Counted from the first letter of the stretch, positions 22,701 to 37,319 are shown. The stretch: DNA of 64,000 nucleotides from Congeria kusceri (GCA_027627225.1 CM051034.1:44687548-44751547), one strand, 5' to 3'. Numbers and translations: made by a program. Notes: generated from the letters alone by a model not told the origin.

Positions 22701-25690
22701 TTTAATACATAACAAATATAGGAAAATACAGTAACATGTTATCGAAACATGATATAGCGATATGCAAACATATTCCAATGGAAAAATTAAGCCGCGCAGT
22801 GTACACAATGAGGTATGGATCATTAACGCGCACAAGTGACATAATAAACAGAATTCACAGAGGTCAATAACGGTTATGTTCCGCAATGAATCTCCGACGC
22901 ATGGAAAGAACAAAAGCGGTCCCCGTATCCAAAGGAATGGTGAACCACTCGTTTTTTCCCATGCATTTTTCTATGTATTAAAAGGAATTGTGCATACGTT
23001 ATGCGTTAAGAGTTTTGATTAGTATATGTGTGAACGATAAAAGGCGCACACATTACATTCTGCAGTATATGGCGACTGATATTCTTAGTAAGAATTAAAA
23101 ATGCAACTAGTGTTTGAAGTCGACATTATCTGTGAAATATTAAGACAAAATAAATGGAAAATGATGATAGTTATACATAATATTATTATAATGTATGGGG
23201 TTTTACTTTTGAATGAAATAGATGTGTTTACAATTTGCATAAAACTCCTTTCAAAAAGATCAAACGCAAGTCTAAGCTTCATACATAAAACGAAATTGTA
23301 CCCTCTGCATAACTAAATAGGACTAGATAGCTATTACAAAATGCGAATCTGGTGTTACACTGATACTCTTTTAGGTAACAATTTGCATTTGCACACACGG
23401 AAAACATCATATACAGGTTTACAATACAATATCATAAAAACAAGTGTTAGTGTAATTTGACATACCATAAACATGATAAAAAGTATATTTGGTGAACAAC
23501 TGAAACTTTCGTTGGAAATGCACAATACGGGCATATGTGCACGAACAAAAAAGAACTTGGAACAAGTTTATCCTATGACACAAACACAGTTATCGGAGGT
23601 GACATACAAGCAACATTCACAAATACAGTATATTGCGACTTTAGTACTTTAAAGATGTCCTGTTAAGAAATGCCATAGTATTATTATTATCTGGCACACA
23701 TTCTTCTGGAACGTGTGACTGTCTTGGTGCCGACAAAACTAATACTGGTAATTAACACTCATTTTGATGCTCCTTCTTAGTGACACTTTAGGTATGTCAG
23801 TACTTTTAAATGTGCCAGAAATATCCATTGTCAACGTAAACGGAATTAATTCATGAGAACTTTGTTAACGTATTTGCTTAGTGCCCATGCTAGTATTTCT
23901 TTGTGAGGATTTGACAATGAAAATGCATTGACGATAAGCATGCACCTCGTGCTTTTGTAGGTCGACTGGCTTCACGGATGACTTTTATCTTAGCTACCAA
24001 TGAATTTCAGTGCATGTAATCAACTATCTAAATAATCAAACTTCTTCATTAACTCTGCCGAACTTGTTTGGAATGCAGGCAAACCACCGGGTTGACAAAC
24101 CGATGCGCGTAAATTAAAATGCATTATACTTAGGAATACAGAAAGGTAATGCGCGCACAGTCGTGGTAGTCACTGTGAGAGAAACACAGGTCTATGTGCA
24201 TACACCAGGTGGTTAATCGAAAATACGACACCAATACTTTAATATTAACACACTTGTAAAACGAACGTGCACACAGGCTTACAGGATGCATTTGCTCACA
24301 AAGTTGCCATGTGTGCATTAGATGTAATTACATAACTGGTATATTCTGCATACAACTTTTTTACGAACACATTTGAACTGCGTTTACTAAGTACGTGCAT
24401 GCACACTGACAAACAAATTAGTACCCGTATTATACCTGGTAATATATCCTTGTCATCAACATAATCGAAATGTGTTCATGCGTGTTCGAGACAACCAATT
24501 CATACATCGAAAACCAATTCATGTCCAAATATGCATACCATTTATGTGATATTGATCTTACATCTATAATTGTTTGATAAACTGTTTGGATACTCCAAAG
24601 AATTAAAGGACGAGGTCTCGTAAACCATTGCTGAACTATTTCAGTTTATTTCGCCACTCTTTAAAGGCTAAAACGTTGCGAGACAATATAATTATGCAAA
24701 ACAGACAAAGTCAATAGTGCCCATGATATGCGGCAGTACAACCTGTTGAAAAAAACACCACTTGTTTTTATTGAACGTTATTTAAGACATTAATCCTTCT
24801 TATCGCGGCTATGGCTAATTTAAACAGGAAAGGCGAAATCTCTGCCCCTTGCCCTTTCAAAAGATTAATTATAGATTATGGTGGATACATGCCCCCTTTG
24901 TGTATGCTACAGGGCTACAGCCAGCACCCAGAATTTGTGTACACAAACATGCGTGCATAACTGTAAAACAGAAATTAATGTAACAATAACCAGTGTCAAA
25001 CTCGTTCAACAAATCTCACAAGCGTCACTACAATAAGTAGACTGTATAAGTTGTATATGAGTCTGAGTATGATAAAATTAACAATTCGAGGGAAATTGAA
25101 AATAATTATTAACATGACACAAATGCACTAAATGACCGATAATGAGTTTTAGCCCATTTGTTAGAATAAAACGACACATACGATTTATATTAGTATTTGT
25201 ATGCGATTTATAGCATGACATAGGTCTAACACGTCTCCTTCAAGAAAAGCCTAAAGCATGTGTGTCAACTTTAAATGAATTAAAATGTGTACATCCTAAC
25301 AATTAATTAGTTTAGTTCATAGCATGGAACTTTATGTAAATGAGTGTAAATGAGTGACATGGATTTAGGAACAAATCTTCTTAACAATGCGATAAGAATG
25401 TAAAAGTTTTTAATGACGTAGTTTGTTAAAATCAATTATCAAAGGTGTCTGCATGAATTAACTTCTGCTTGATTAGGCATTCCGCATTAAATCTTGCACA
25501 TGGATACGTATTGCTGGTCAAATACAATACCTTCAATTTAACAAAGCGACTGACCCGAAAACCGACCTAAGTTCACGTACATTGTATTCTCTATTTGAGA
25601 AAGCATACAATTTGAAGCTGTTTGGTTCCATAGCGAATGAAAGACGTGCTCTGACTTCAGAACATTATAGAAATCTGACTGTATCTTAGG
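22701..25690. other. Upstream flank of the minus-strand gene candidate, no recognised features
   Basis: This should contain the promoter and 5-prime UTR of the gene starting at 22700. No TATA box, CpG cluster or initiator was convincing by eye. Short ORFs here have ordinary AT-driven composition. Confidence 0.4.
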
Positions 25691-25800
25691 GTTATGAATG
25701 GTATCATTGAACTTCCTCAGAATATCCCAAAGGTATCTTAGAATTCCGAATGATATCCCACATGCATTTTAGAATTCTGAACTGTATCCCTAATTTATCT
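25690..25800 (+). repeat. Degenerate 31-bp repeat, three to four units
   Basis: The tatccc box recurs at 25723, 25754 and 25785, each followed by a cttagaattc-like box. It is heavily diverged. The next stretch, to 29320, has only short ORFs (28153-29030 plus) without splice or domain support. Confidence 0.4.
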
Positions 25801-28800
25801 AAGATGATTCTTAATTGTGTGCCTTATGAAGCAAAGAATAGTGAACTCTGTATCCTAAATGCATAGTAGAATAGTAGTATTTTGAGTCAGTGTTCACATC
25901 TACAGTGAATCGTAGATTTATAGAAAATCTAAACATCATTCAAATGCATTGTATATAACTACTGGACGTATTATTTTGCGTCAGAAATATTTGAATACAT
26001 ACCAAATGGCCTTATGCATCGCCGAGTGGCGAACATCGCACGAACTTATTACCGAAAATGGATCTTCGTTTTAATTGTACTTAACAACGAGCACAGGCCT
26101 CTTTGCATTCGACCTTAACTAGAGACACAATGTAATAAAAGGTTCAGTTAAACAATGTTAAACATGACTATCGTTGCGCACAACGACAATACGTAAGAAC
26201 GTGTAAGTGAACTTAACAAACAAGCGATTACTGTCGCTGATGTTAAATAATAAATGGTTTACTCCACTGACAGGCACATCGTATTATTTGGACGCGTCAC
26301 GGTGTAAAGCAATAAATGAAATACCTTGAGAGATTTTTGAATTAAATGTTTCGCGACGGAATGTGCATAATTTTTTTTATTATCATTGGCAAATCCAACC
26401 GTTAATTATCGTTACCAGCATGTACTATCAATGTATCGAATCGGAACTTTAAAATCGTGTCGAGTTATGCATTAAAAATATTGCTGTTTAAGAAACACAT
26501 ACTAGTATGTATGCATGTTTATTTCAATAATAATGGTTTAAACGTTTACTTTGATCGTCGGTTGAATTAATAAACAAACGTACTCAAAGTTTTAACTACA
26601 CCTTCAAAACAGTCTTACTTAGTACTAATTCTTTGAAAACAACCTTATTTTCAAGACAGACCTTAATTCTACTTCATTCACTACCAGTTGCTTGCGCTTA
26701 TGTAAATTCTTGGTAAAAATACATAAATCATTACTTTATTTTATAATACACTACTTTGTAAGGTATTTGTTGATTGCTATTCTGTAAATGATATTTATAA
26801 CTTGTATATCGACACTATAAGGTTACAATATACTAATCCAATCCTTATGTAATTTAATGTAAAAGCGATAACTTTAACCAAAAATAAATGCAACATTTTG
26901 CACATAGGGACCCTAATAACCATACTTTTCTTAAAGAGCATTCTAAGCTGAATTGATTTAAGCAATAAAAAGGGTATGTCATGTATTATGTACGACACTT
27001 AACAAAGTTGACTGTTTTATCACATCATTTTAGCGGCTACTTTCTAGTTGAATGTAACCCGCCTCAGCGCAAGTGTCATACTGTAGTCTCCAATCTTAAA
27101 ACATCTCAGTGATTTATTTGTGCATACCAATGCTTACACTACCAACAACTCCAAAAAAGAATATCAAAGCAAGTGTCTAAACCTAAAAACATGTCTTCGA
27201 GTTAAACTTGTTGATTTATTTAGAGAGTACAGCCCTACATGACTTATTTATTTAGTGTATTGTGACCTATAATACAGATGTATTGAGATGTATATGTATA
27301 CTATGTTTAATGTATCCGTTTCACGTGCAAATGTTGTGTAAATTTCTATACAATTAATATATATTATATGTTCAACTCTTCAGGTATATGGAGGAAATTA
27401 TGTTGTATATTGTAAAATGCAAAAATAAAATGCAGCAAGACGCTGGTCGGACACCATTAAGATCATATTTAAAAGACGCATGCATATATAAAGAGAAGTT
27501 GCAACGGCAACAAGACAGTCTTCCATAAAAGAGATGTCATCTTTATGTTCTGTTTTAATAATAGCGGCTTCGGTTTCAAATGGATTGCACGTTTTTAGCA
27601 TAGGTTTCGTTTGATTTATTTTAAGTTTGGAATAATGATCAAGATAGTGTCATTCAAACATAAATCCCATCATGAAAATTAGCTCAAGACACAGTATTCA
27701 AAACCATTCTCAACGGATTTTACTATAGCTCCTTGTTAAAACCTAGGTACCTTTATGTCTAATTTGATTCACTTATCGGATGGAGAGATCAGTTTTATCG
27801 TTTGATATAGGTTGTCCCTATGTTCTTCACCCTATTTTATGCAGCTTTTATTATCATATAAATTCAGGACTTTTGTAACTTAAGCTTACGATGCAAACCT
27901 GTCTCAAACGGCGTCGTTTTGCGGGGCTTTGTTCACATGTCGTCAAGAAGCAGTTAATTTAACATTAAGGAGCATCTTCTGTCGTAGGTAGAGCTATTTG
28001 GACATGATTTCCACCATTTTTATATCGCCTTCTCCAAGTTTTATCGCTTAATTGTCGTGTTTCTTGTTCAATATTAAATTAACTATATAAGATTTGCATA
28101 GATTAGAGGCTATACATTATACCGCAAACGAGACAACCCCCAACTGTTTTTAATGACCAGATATTGCTTTTATACTAGTTTTTACGACGGCCGGCGACGT
28201 TCGAACCTTTGCTTTGCAAACGGATGCCTTTTTCTAGATATTGGAAGCAGCCACAACATTTGGTTTGTTTCTTGGAAAAATTTCATTGCCTTTAAATTGT
28301 GTCCGGTACTGGCTTTTCGCAAAAAGGTTAATGCTATCTCATTACCAGCAACCCCACACGTAATATGAATAATTAGACAAAGATATGTTATTTGGATTGA
28401 TTGTCAAACGATTCTGTATTTGTATTCATAAGATGTGGCACCGAAGGACCGAGGTATTGCAGGTAATGGTTTAAGGACCTTGGTATATCATAGAGACATT
28501 CTGGGTGGATCGGATGGTGATGTGAGAATGAAAATTTTAGCATTAGATTTTACTGATGGGGGCGCAGCGTTATAATTATTTTTGCCAGGTTCATAAACAC
28601 ACGAAATCAAGACGAGTATTCGATTCGCATTCCAATCATAATACAGTTTCAAATTCGTGTTTATGTAATAAGATCTCGCAGTGTATCACTCTTTTCATTG
28701 CAAAACGAGACAAGCGCATGCTTTCGGCTCGCATCTCCAATGTCGCATAGTTTATGAAACGAAACCATCACAATTTTCGGCGTTGCATAAATGTCGTCTC

Positions 28801-29319
28801 GAATTATGTGCAATTCGTTGAAAAGCGGCACTGACCTAAAAATGCCGGCAATTCAATTATGGTATGTTTTTTGGATGACACAAACTTACGCATCTAATTA
28901 TAAGTCATTTTTCATCCCGTATGTATTTCAAGTATGCTTCAAAAACAAATATAGGAATAATGGGTTGTCCCCAGAACGGAAGTCAAGAAATAAACTTCTT
29001 AAAATGACAAAAACTAATATGCGGTTTTGAAGTACCGGTAGTCCTTATTCGACCATCTTTCACGCACACGTAGGCTAACCAAAAATGACCTTTGTGGTCT
29101 ATGGAAACTACGTAATTACCCGGTTAGTTCCTTAATTCCGACTAGGATATTTTGAAAATGTTGCCCTGAAAACTGAGCAATAAAATAAGGATGGTACTAA
29201 GTAAATAAGAGTAGATGTGCCTATTTATAAACAAGTAATGGTAATAGGTAAATAATGTAGCATTCTATATTCAAGCAGTATTAAAGTGAAGTAAAGTGTT
29301 TGTTTATTAAATTATTATA

Positions 29320-29482
29320 GTGTCACCCCTCGCGATGGGTCAGCCAGTTTTGACATCTTTACAGATGGACATCTTTACTCCCGATTCCTATCCTATATGC
29401 CGGGCATTTGGCAGGAAGGCAATCGGTACCCTTTGATTTAACTAGCAACCGGCCATATCAGAACAAATCCCCCCCCCCCCCT
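29320..29482 (+). other. Block of raised complexity ending in a (C)13 tract
   Basis: Sequence such as cgcgatgggtcagccagttt and tatgccgggcatttggcagg is more GC-rich than its flanks and runs into (C)13 at 29469-29481. It may be a dispersed repeat, but no second copy lies in the window. The stretch 29483-30408 shows nothing else. Confidence 0.25.
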
Positions 29483-30408
29483 CAATTTACACTTATTGTG
29501 CGCTTTAAGTTAAGTTTATTAAAAATTTAAAATCACCCTTTTGTGGGAAAAAGGTAATTCTCGAGTCGATTAAGTTCAACAACTGCATTTGCGATGGACT
29601 TGTTTCTTTATGATTATCGGAGTGTTAAAGTACGCCACATGGTCGAAATAGTTGGGTTTAAAAAGCCACATAAAAATGAATAGGGCTAATATTGATTTAG
29701 CCACTTGTTGGGCCAATTTAAGGGTCATGCAAGCATTTTATTGACCCCGCTGACCAACCTTCTAAGCTTCTAAGGTGTCACTCGGTGTCGGCCATTTTTT
29801 TATATTTATATATCACGTGACTCGTTTAATTTACCCATAATGCGTGTGGCAAACTGGCCACCGGAGAAGTAGGATATGATTTTTTTTAGCTATCAAGTGT
29901 TTGCAAAACATGATTGTAAGAGAGACTATTAAACTCGATTGGTAATGAAATTTAACATTAAACGATTTCCGTCTGTTTCACGCTTTAGTTCAATAAAGTC
30001 AAAATAAAATTTATTTCAGAAAAAAATTATAATTGCAAACTGAAGTGTTTTTTTTAACAAGCTCATATAGAACCAGAAATAAATGCAACGTTTTTATCAT
30101 TCAGTCATTGGTATGATTTAACAAACAAAAAAATTGACCAACAAATAACACAAAAAAGATCACCAGATTTAAACAGTGAAAAACTATCCATGTGCTTTGT
30201 TCCTCGCGTAGGGATAGCATCGACTTAAAAGGAATCACAATTGCCAATGTCCGTTTAGAAAGATGACATTAAAGCAAAAAATGAACGTGCATTCTAGGCA
30301 TATCTAAGCAATATCAAAGCGACTGAAGGGCAGACATTTTCTAGAAGGATTGGTTTACTGACTTGACGAATCGTGCAAAAATGGCATAAAAACACGGTTC
30401 CAGACATT

Positions 30409-30622
30409 TAAGAACACATATCGAGCACAAAGAATACAAATTTACTGATTCTGATGAAATAAATACTATGATAACACTGTCTGGAACAAAGAACACATTT
30501 CAAGCGCGAAGAATACGAAGTCACTGATTATGATGCTATAAATACTATAATAACATTGTCTGGAACTAAGAACACACATCGAGCGCAAAGAAGACTGATT
30601 CTGATGCAATATCATACTATGA
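30409..30622 (+). repeat. 79-bp tandem array, about 2.7 units
   Basis: The box gaacacatttcaagcgcgaa recurs at 30412, 30491 and 30570, exactly 79 bp apart. Each is followed by agaatac, ctgatt, aaatactat, ataaca and tgtctggaac. The third unit is truncated. Nothing else was seen from 30623 to 32044. Confidence 0.9.
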
Positions 30623-32044
30623 TGTGAACGTATATAATTGTATAACCCTACCCGTCTCCCGTGTTACACTTCCATTTCGAATGACCTTGACCTTGAGAAT
30701 TGTCTTCCAGCTTCATTAATCCAGAATTCCGCCACAATTTGGCACACGAAGGTAATTGTTGATCATACTTTGTATTTAATCCATTGAACAATTAAGCAGT
30801 CTGGCGTCTCAAAAGACTTGCACAGTGTTTTAATCGCGCTGTTCGCTACTTTTCACACTGCTTGAATATGACGGCGTCAAAACTGTTCCCACTTTTGTAA
30901 TCTTTTCAGTCAAATAGTCAAAACCGACCACTCTGCGTTTATATACTGCAGTTAATATAACGTTTAAACCACTATAATCCAATTTATTCTCCCGGTGTTT
31001 TAATGTGGGAAATACAATGACAATACAGCTCTAATAAAACTGCAGTCAAAACTGTGCGAACGTCTTTAATACCATTTGTGTAAGCCTATAAAACAAATGT
31101 TAACTATAACCAACACAATTCTTTCAAATATTGTTTTTGTAATTTACTACTTCATAATACACATAATATCCTTTTATTTACATAATATACTTTTAGATCA
31201 AAATCGTTTTGTAACGAACAAAAACATCAAGAAATAATGACCAAATACTCAAACCATGAAAACAACCCTTTTCTACAACAATGCATGACTGTTATAAAAT
31301 ACGTTTACACTTAGCCACTTTCTGATGAAAAAAAATCCCAGATGTTCGCCAAAATATTCCGAAAAGGCAAAAAAAACAACACCTACAATTTATTATCATT
31401 TATTATAATTTCAATTCAAACATGTCACTGTAATTCCATACTCCGGTATAGGTCGCGCATTAATACATTATCAAATCTGACAGCGGCCATGTATTTAGTA
31501 TATATATTTTTACGGATAATCCTCTCGCGCATTTACCCACTTTTTGCCGACACTATTTCTAATAAATGACACTATTAGAGACTGACACCAAGTCCCTCAT
31601 ATCGATATCCAAATCCCGGTGCACTTCAACGAATGATCAAAACACCGAAATGATGTTCGTACCTCTTAAAGCCTCAAGTAAGACAAACATCTACGGAAGA
31701 CCGTTAGTGTTAACAAGTTTTCCATAAATCCGGAAAATTCATGTCGACGAGTATAACTAGTTTTGCGGTATTACGCCATTTTGATATAAACTGAATTGTT
31801 TAGCTGCGGGAATTACATTTTAAAATAAATGTTAACCTTAAACTTGGGCCAAAAAATGATAGTTCAGTTGTTATATGAATAATAAAATAAGGTTATTTGA
31901 ATAATGAACTGTATGTATGTTTATTTGGTACTTTATACTTTTTTTTACAAACCGTTTTCTTGAAGGCAATTATTATAGATAATCATACTAATAAATTTAC
32001 ATTTAAAACTAACGAATATTTCGAAGAAAAAGGAGATAAACTTT

Positions 32045-32440
32045 TTTTTATAAAAAAATATACACATGTGTGAAAAATATAATCTTATTCTTCACATGTG
32101 TGAAAAATGAGATCATATTATGCACACATCACAGTCTTATTATTCACATGTGTGAAAAATGAGATCATATTATGCACACATTACAGTCTTATTATTCACA
32201 TGTGTGAAAAATGAGATCATATTATGCACACATCACAGTCTTATTATTCACATTTTCTGTGAAGTTTGTTATCGCATCTAGTTTTTGATATGCAGTGAAA
32301 TCATATTCTTCTGCGATCATCACACATACCCCGTTTTTGGCCAATCACCTTCTTCACACTTGACAAATGAGATCCTGTTCTTCACATGTATGTGAAAAAT
32401 ATGATTTGTGAAAAATATTATCCTAAACAGCATAATACAA
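32045..32440 (-). repeat. Dispersed element E, copy 2, with an internal 52-bp array
   Basis: This is the reverse-oriented relative of 8075-8360. Its left part is a tandem array (32063-32256): cacatgtgtgaaaaatgaga recurs at 32093, 32145 and 32197 with an exact 52-bp period, preceded by a 30-bp short unit and followed by a partial one. The array units carry the palindrome cacatgtg. The right part (32257-32440) is unique to the element and contains the landmarks shared with copy 1. Confidence 0.8.
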
Positions 32441-33077
32441 AAATTGTAATAAATATACTCAATGTCAGTACCCCCAAAACTTAACGAAATCACTGATAGC
32501 ACCGGGATTTCATAGAAGTACGATCTCACATGCACTCGGCTAATAGCGTGTGTCACTTTATAATAAATTGGCACGTTCTGTCTTTAGATGATCATATTTA
32601 ATCTCTTTACCCAGCTCGGGAATGTATGCCAAAAATCATGCGCTTTCTGAACCGAGCCCGTATTAAAACTACCGAAACTCGCAGCGGTAGTGAAAGAGGT
32701 ATATCCCGGTAGTTGAACATTTGAAATCTTAAAAAACTATATCGTATCTTCACGCGCGTTAACATTCCTTTCGCACTCGACAAAGGTCCCTCTCCACACT
32801 GTATGGATAAGATTATTGTGCTTGCGTTTTTATAATATTTCTTAAGTATGTTTTGGTGCAGAATACGCATTCCTGTGATGCATCGCTATTATACCACCCG
32901 TCCATCCTTAACGCCGCGATTTATCGAATACAAAGACTGTTACTGGATTTACTTATAATATGCGACGCTGACTGTTTTGCGGTTGCAACCGACTTAATCA
33001 TAAGGTGGTGGCACTTAACCTTAAAGGGGCGTAGAGTGCACCGCCACCACCGCCGCCATTAACTTCAGCAACATTAC

Positions 33078-33190
33078 CGTTTTCATCATCATCAGCAGCA
33101 GCAGCAGTTCCTCATCAGCAACAGCATCATCGTCATCATTATCATAATCATCATCATCTTCTTCTTCTTCACTATCATTACCATCATTAT
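33078..33190 (+). repeat. Mixed (ATC)n / (CAG)n / (CTT)n tract
   Basis: Interrupted trinucleotide runs, with an acidic ORF on the minus strand that is an artefact. The neighbouring ORFs at 32607-32870 (minus) and 32853-33062 (plus) lack splice support. Nothing named lies in 33191-33659. Confidence 0.85.
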
Positions 33191-33659
33191 ATTCGTCTTC
33201 TTTTTTTATCAATACAATCATAATTATTCACACCGTCAATACGAACCATCTTCGAAATCATCAAAAAACCCAATAAACAATAATGTAACTTATCATCAAT
33301 ATTATCATTACCGCCAGCATGAGCCATAACACTAATAAACATAACTGAGTTTATGGTTTACTTAGCAATATCGGAAGATGACTATTCATCTGCTCCGGTG
33401 TCATAACTTCTGAGTGTGAAATCCGGAATTGCTGGTTGTCTACTATCCAGTCCATTTACTAAATGTCAAAGAATCTTGTCGATTGGATGAATTATTACGT
33501 GGTATACTGAATTATTACGTGGTATCGTTCGCAGTGCTCAATGTTTTTGCACAGGTATAATGCATCTAAGGTTTTCAGTCCAGTGACAAAATGGAGAAAA
33601 AGACAAGATATGAAATGAAGGAAATACAATCTGATTCAATTTACTTTAAATAAATATTA

Positions 33660-33764
33660 TTTCTTTGTTCTTCTTCTTTGTTCTTCTTTTTCTAGTTCTA
33701 TTTCTTCTTCTTATTATTATTATTTTATTCTTCTATTTCTACTTCTTCTTCTTCACCTTCGTAT

Positions 33765-33803
<39 letters not shown>

Positions 33804-33845
33804 CAGTAGCAGTAGCAGTAGCAGTAGTAGTAGTAGTAGTATTGC
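33660..33845 (+). repeat. (TTC)n followed by (GTA)n / (GCA)n tract
   Basis: A pyrimidine-rich block, then about 24 GTA or GCA triplets (33768-33843). The ORF across it is poly-Val and is an artefact. The stretch 33846-34870 holds no other feature. Confidence 0.9.
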
Positions 33846-34870
33846 TTCATATTAATTAATACCTGCGGACTTACTCATAAACTTTTATCTGCTTTAATTT
33901 GCATTCTTATAAAATTTTGTCTTATTATGTTATTGGTTCAAAATTAAGCATACATTAAATTGTTACCTGCATGAGTAAAACTATTACTTTGAATTCTGTG
34001 GAATAAATAATTCACTTTCATCGAACCCATAATCGCTCGATCGTATGATATTTGTTTTTGTTTTCCGAAATACCGATCTGATGCAAAAAAAAAGCAATAC
34101 ATAGTGCATTTAAAATCCGGCTATTCAATTTTGGTCGAAGCATCTTTTCTGAGACGTCCTTTATATACACAGAACACTCAGACTCGTATTAAAATTATTT
34201 ATATTTTATATGAAATTTAGACATTAAAATCCGCGAGAATTCGTTTCTTTCAAACCGCAATGAATGAAATATTTTCAGGGCAAGGCTCAAACACGTTTTC
34301 GAAAATAGCTCTTAAAAAATAACCTTTTTATTTATTTATTTTTTTGGCGGCGAAGACATAAAATAATACGATGGGAAAGCCAATGAAACACGTGTATAAG
34401 AATTTAGTACTATTTACGTAAAGGTAATTACGAATGTATTTTAATACCACGTTTAGTTCGAACCTAGCTGGAATTATGCCGTTATACTCGAAAGCCGTCG
34501 CTTAAATACGTGGTTAAAATATTGCTTAATAATCATCAAACACAGAACGACTAAATTCGCCAACAAAAGCCCCGTCTTAGGAGACTTCAAAGTAAGTTTG
34601 GAGGTTTTATGTTTTCAAGTTCATCATCGAAATAGCAAACCGTGCTCATATACGCACTAAACACCCTGATTTTTATTTCTTAATAATAGGGGGCCTTCCA
34701 TTGGATTAATTTCGCAATCTTTCAAAGCGCACAGTATTGTTCATGGGGTGAAAATTCATTTTAACGCCAAGCGTTACGCCGACTTTCCTAAAATAGACGC
34801 TCCGTCTGAGGCTGTTCATTAATTATAACAGCACACTTTGGAAATGTGCCATTCGTTCGCATTGGCTCAG

Positions 34871-35047
34871 ACAGAATTGCATTTTACAGGTACTAATAAC
34901 CAATTAGACGAAGCCGTAATGTTCTCGCCTAGTGCTAAACGCTGCAACTCACCGTTCGTAATATATTGCCTGAGTCAGGCCTATGAAAGAAAAGTACAGA
35001 AAACAGGTCGTATTATGACAGGCAAAATTGAAAGGCGAAATAGATGA
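34871..35047 (+). CDS. Exon-like ORF, function unknown
   Basis: The frame is open in phase 0 after an acceptor-like site (attcgttcgcattggctcag) for 58 codons to TGA at 35045-35047. Base composition is higher in G+C than the flanks, and the residue mix (TELHFTGTNNQLDEAVMF, then SPSAKRCNSPFVIYCLSQ) looks more like protein than the AT-driven ORFs nearby. A second possible donor, ACAG|GTACTA at 34889, would shorten it. There is no upstream partner exon and no recognised domain. Confidence 0.15.
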   Translation, partial: TELHFTGTNNQLDEAVMFSPSAKRCNSPFVIYCLSQAYERKVQKTGRIMTGKIERRNR

Positions 35048-35604
35048 AGAACGAACAACTTTGCACTCGACTCGGGTTTTTCGAAGGAATAAGATGTACT
35101 TAGAAGACCGAAATATTTTTTAAAAAAGCTGGAACTCTAACAGTAGAGAACTTTTTATGACAAGATGGAACCTGATTTGAGTTGATAAAATGTCTTGAAG
35201 AAAATAATGTATCCAAGTAGGTTTCGTTGTGGTACAATACAAATACAGTTTCTTTTGGAAACATTCTTTTGGAATTTTTAGTTTTATTAATAATTTTATC
35301 AATGTGATATGTTATCAGTGAAATAAATATTGAAAACCAACCAGTAAAAAATATGAAGTATGAATTTTTATATATATGGTAAAGATAAATAGGTAAAAAC
35401 GTATATGTATTTTTTTTTTCTACCGAATCTTAAATCTCTCTGTTTCTCTCGTAATAAACTCTGTAGAAAATAAACTTAAAATACGGCGATACAGTTTGAC
35501 TACTAGTACTTTATTTGGAGATCTTTTGTTATGGAATTTTGATGGCACGCCATTTGTTTAGTTAACATTTGCGGCCAGACATTGTTGTCGTATCTTTTAC
35601 ACAG

Positions 35605-35843
35605 AGGTGACAAACTGCTTAAAAACGTCCTCTAGAATCAACAAACAGCAACAATTCTCATGGTGTCCAACCGTCAAGCGACTGCTGCGATACAATACCC
35701 TGGACGGCCAACAAAATCAACAAAAAGTGCAGACACATTCCCAATGCAGCAAACCAAATAAACATTTCTTTTCAAACCGATTCAAGCCTTTAGTCCTGAT
35801 CGCTGCCGCCCAAAACGTACGAAAACCAACAACTGTTATGTAA
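35605..35843 (+). CDS. Exon-like ORF, function unknown
   Basis: A clear acceptor (ttgtcgtatcttttacacag, ending 35604) opens a phase 1 frame of about 79 codons to TAA at 35841-35843. The product is Gln/Asn/Lys-rich with three cysteines (NCLK, SWCPTVKRLLR, SQCSKPNK). It lies about 110 bp left of a foldback MITE. No partner exon, domain or polyadenylation signal was identified. Gln-rich chance ORFs are common in such DNA. Confidence 0.16.
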
Positions 35844-35952
35844 CAATTGTAACAATAGCAGATGCAACATAATGTGATACATCTAAACCAAACATTAGCG
35901 CTGTCAGCGATGTGTTAACCGTATGTGTAACACTGGCGCTAAGCGTTATATA

Positions 35953-36181
35953 GGTCGTGTCGTGGGAAAAATAGGCTTAATGCAAGTGCGTAAAGTGTTG
36001 TCCCGGATCAGCCTGTGCAGTCTGTGCAGTCCGGGACGGCACTTTCCGCTTTTATGTAATTTTCTGTTTCAAAGAAGTCTCTTTTAAACATAAATCTACT
36101 GTAGGCGGAACGTGCTGCACAGGCTGATCCGGAACAACACTTTACGCACTTGCATTAAGCTTGGTTTTCCCATGACATGCC
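35953..36181. mobile_element. Foldback MITE family A, copy 1
   Basis: The arms are long inverted repeats. The left begins tcgtgtcgtgggaaaa and runs through cttaatgcaagtgcgtaaag to gtcccgg and cctgtgcag. The right mirrors it, ending cgcacttgcattaag ... ttttcccatgacatgcc. Each arm is about 80 bp and surrounds about 60 bp of unique centre (cgcttttatg ... taggcgg). The centre is the reverse complement of that in the copy at 61628, so the two lie in opposite orientation. There is no ORF. I recall this repeat as abundant in bivalve genomes. Confidence 0.88.
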
Positions 36182-36503
36182 ACACATGTAATTTGCCAAT
36201 CGCCACTAAGTTTTTATATACGTTTCATAGTTATAATATATAAATACCATTTGTATAATAGTAACGTATTATTTATACTATGCGCATACATTCTGCAATA
36301 TTAAATACACAGATATAATATGCTCGTCTCCATTTAACTTTTCTATTAGTTTCATATTTATTTTTATTATATATATAAATACTTTCTGTATAATTTACAA
36401 TATGTTGTCATGACAATAGTTGTTGTTTATCGCGAAATACGCGTTGACATTATATTTTAAAAATATATGTTTAGACCATGCACAATGTGCAAGTCTGAAT
36501 AAA

Positions 36504-36642
<139 letters not shown>

Positions 36643-37319
36643 TTATAAGCAAAATGCGACAAACATTATACAAAGGTGAATAGAATATAATTCAGTACAT
36701 CTTAAATTGGCATTGGTTCTAATGAACGTTTATGGCGTTTATTCTACTGAAAACTGTTTGTTATTTACGAAAGGCATTTTATAAGGTCTGTGTTCGAAAA
36801 CGCTTGGTACGAACGGAATATAAACAAATTAATGTACTTGCTGATTTACTCCAGAGGCATAACCAGCTATCGCATACAGATAACTATACAATAAAAAGTT
36901 ACCAAAACGTTATTATTTTATCGATTTACAAGCGGTTTTTTTTATTTTGATCGGTAAGATAGCAATTAGTAACGATTTCTACAAAGTTTTATTTTTACTA
37001 ACATATTTCTGGTCTGCTGCTTTAATATCCTCTATAACATTTTGCGGCACTGTAACCCATAGGGACATCACAATGCAGACATGTTTTCGTCGAGGTATCA
37101 CTTTCCGACTATTATGACACGGTTTAATTCAGCCTAGATAGACTAGGTTCATATCAACAGCTTTAATCTTGTATGCACCATACTTAATAAACAAATATTT
37201 AGTAACGCAACCCTTCGTTTTATAACGATGATACCAAAATAAGTGGTCATAAAATCTGCATGAAAATAGATGAAGACTTTTTTTGAAAAAATTAAGTATT
37301 AAAAATGTATCCGGTATTT

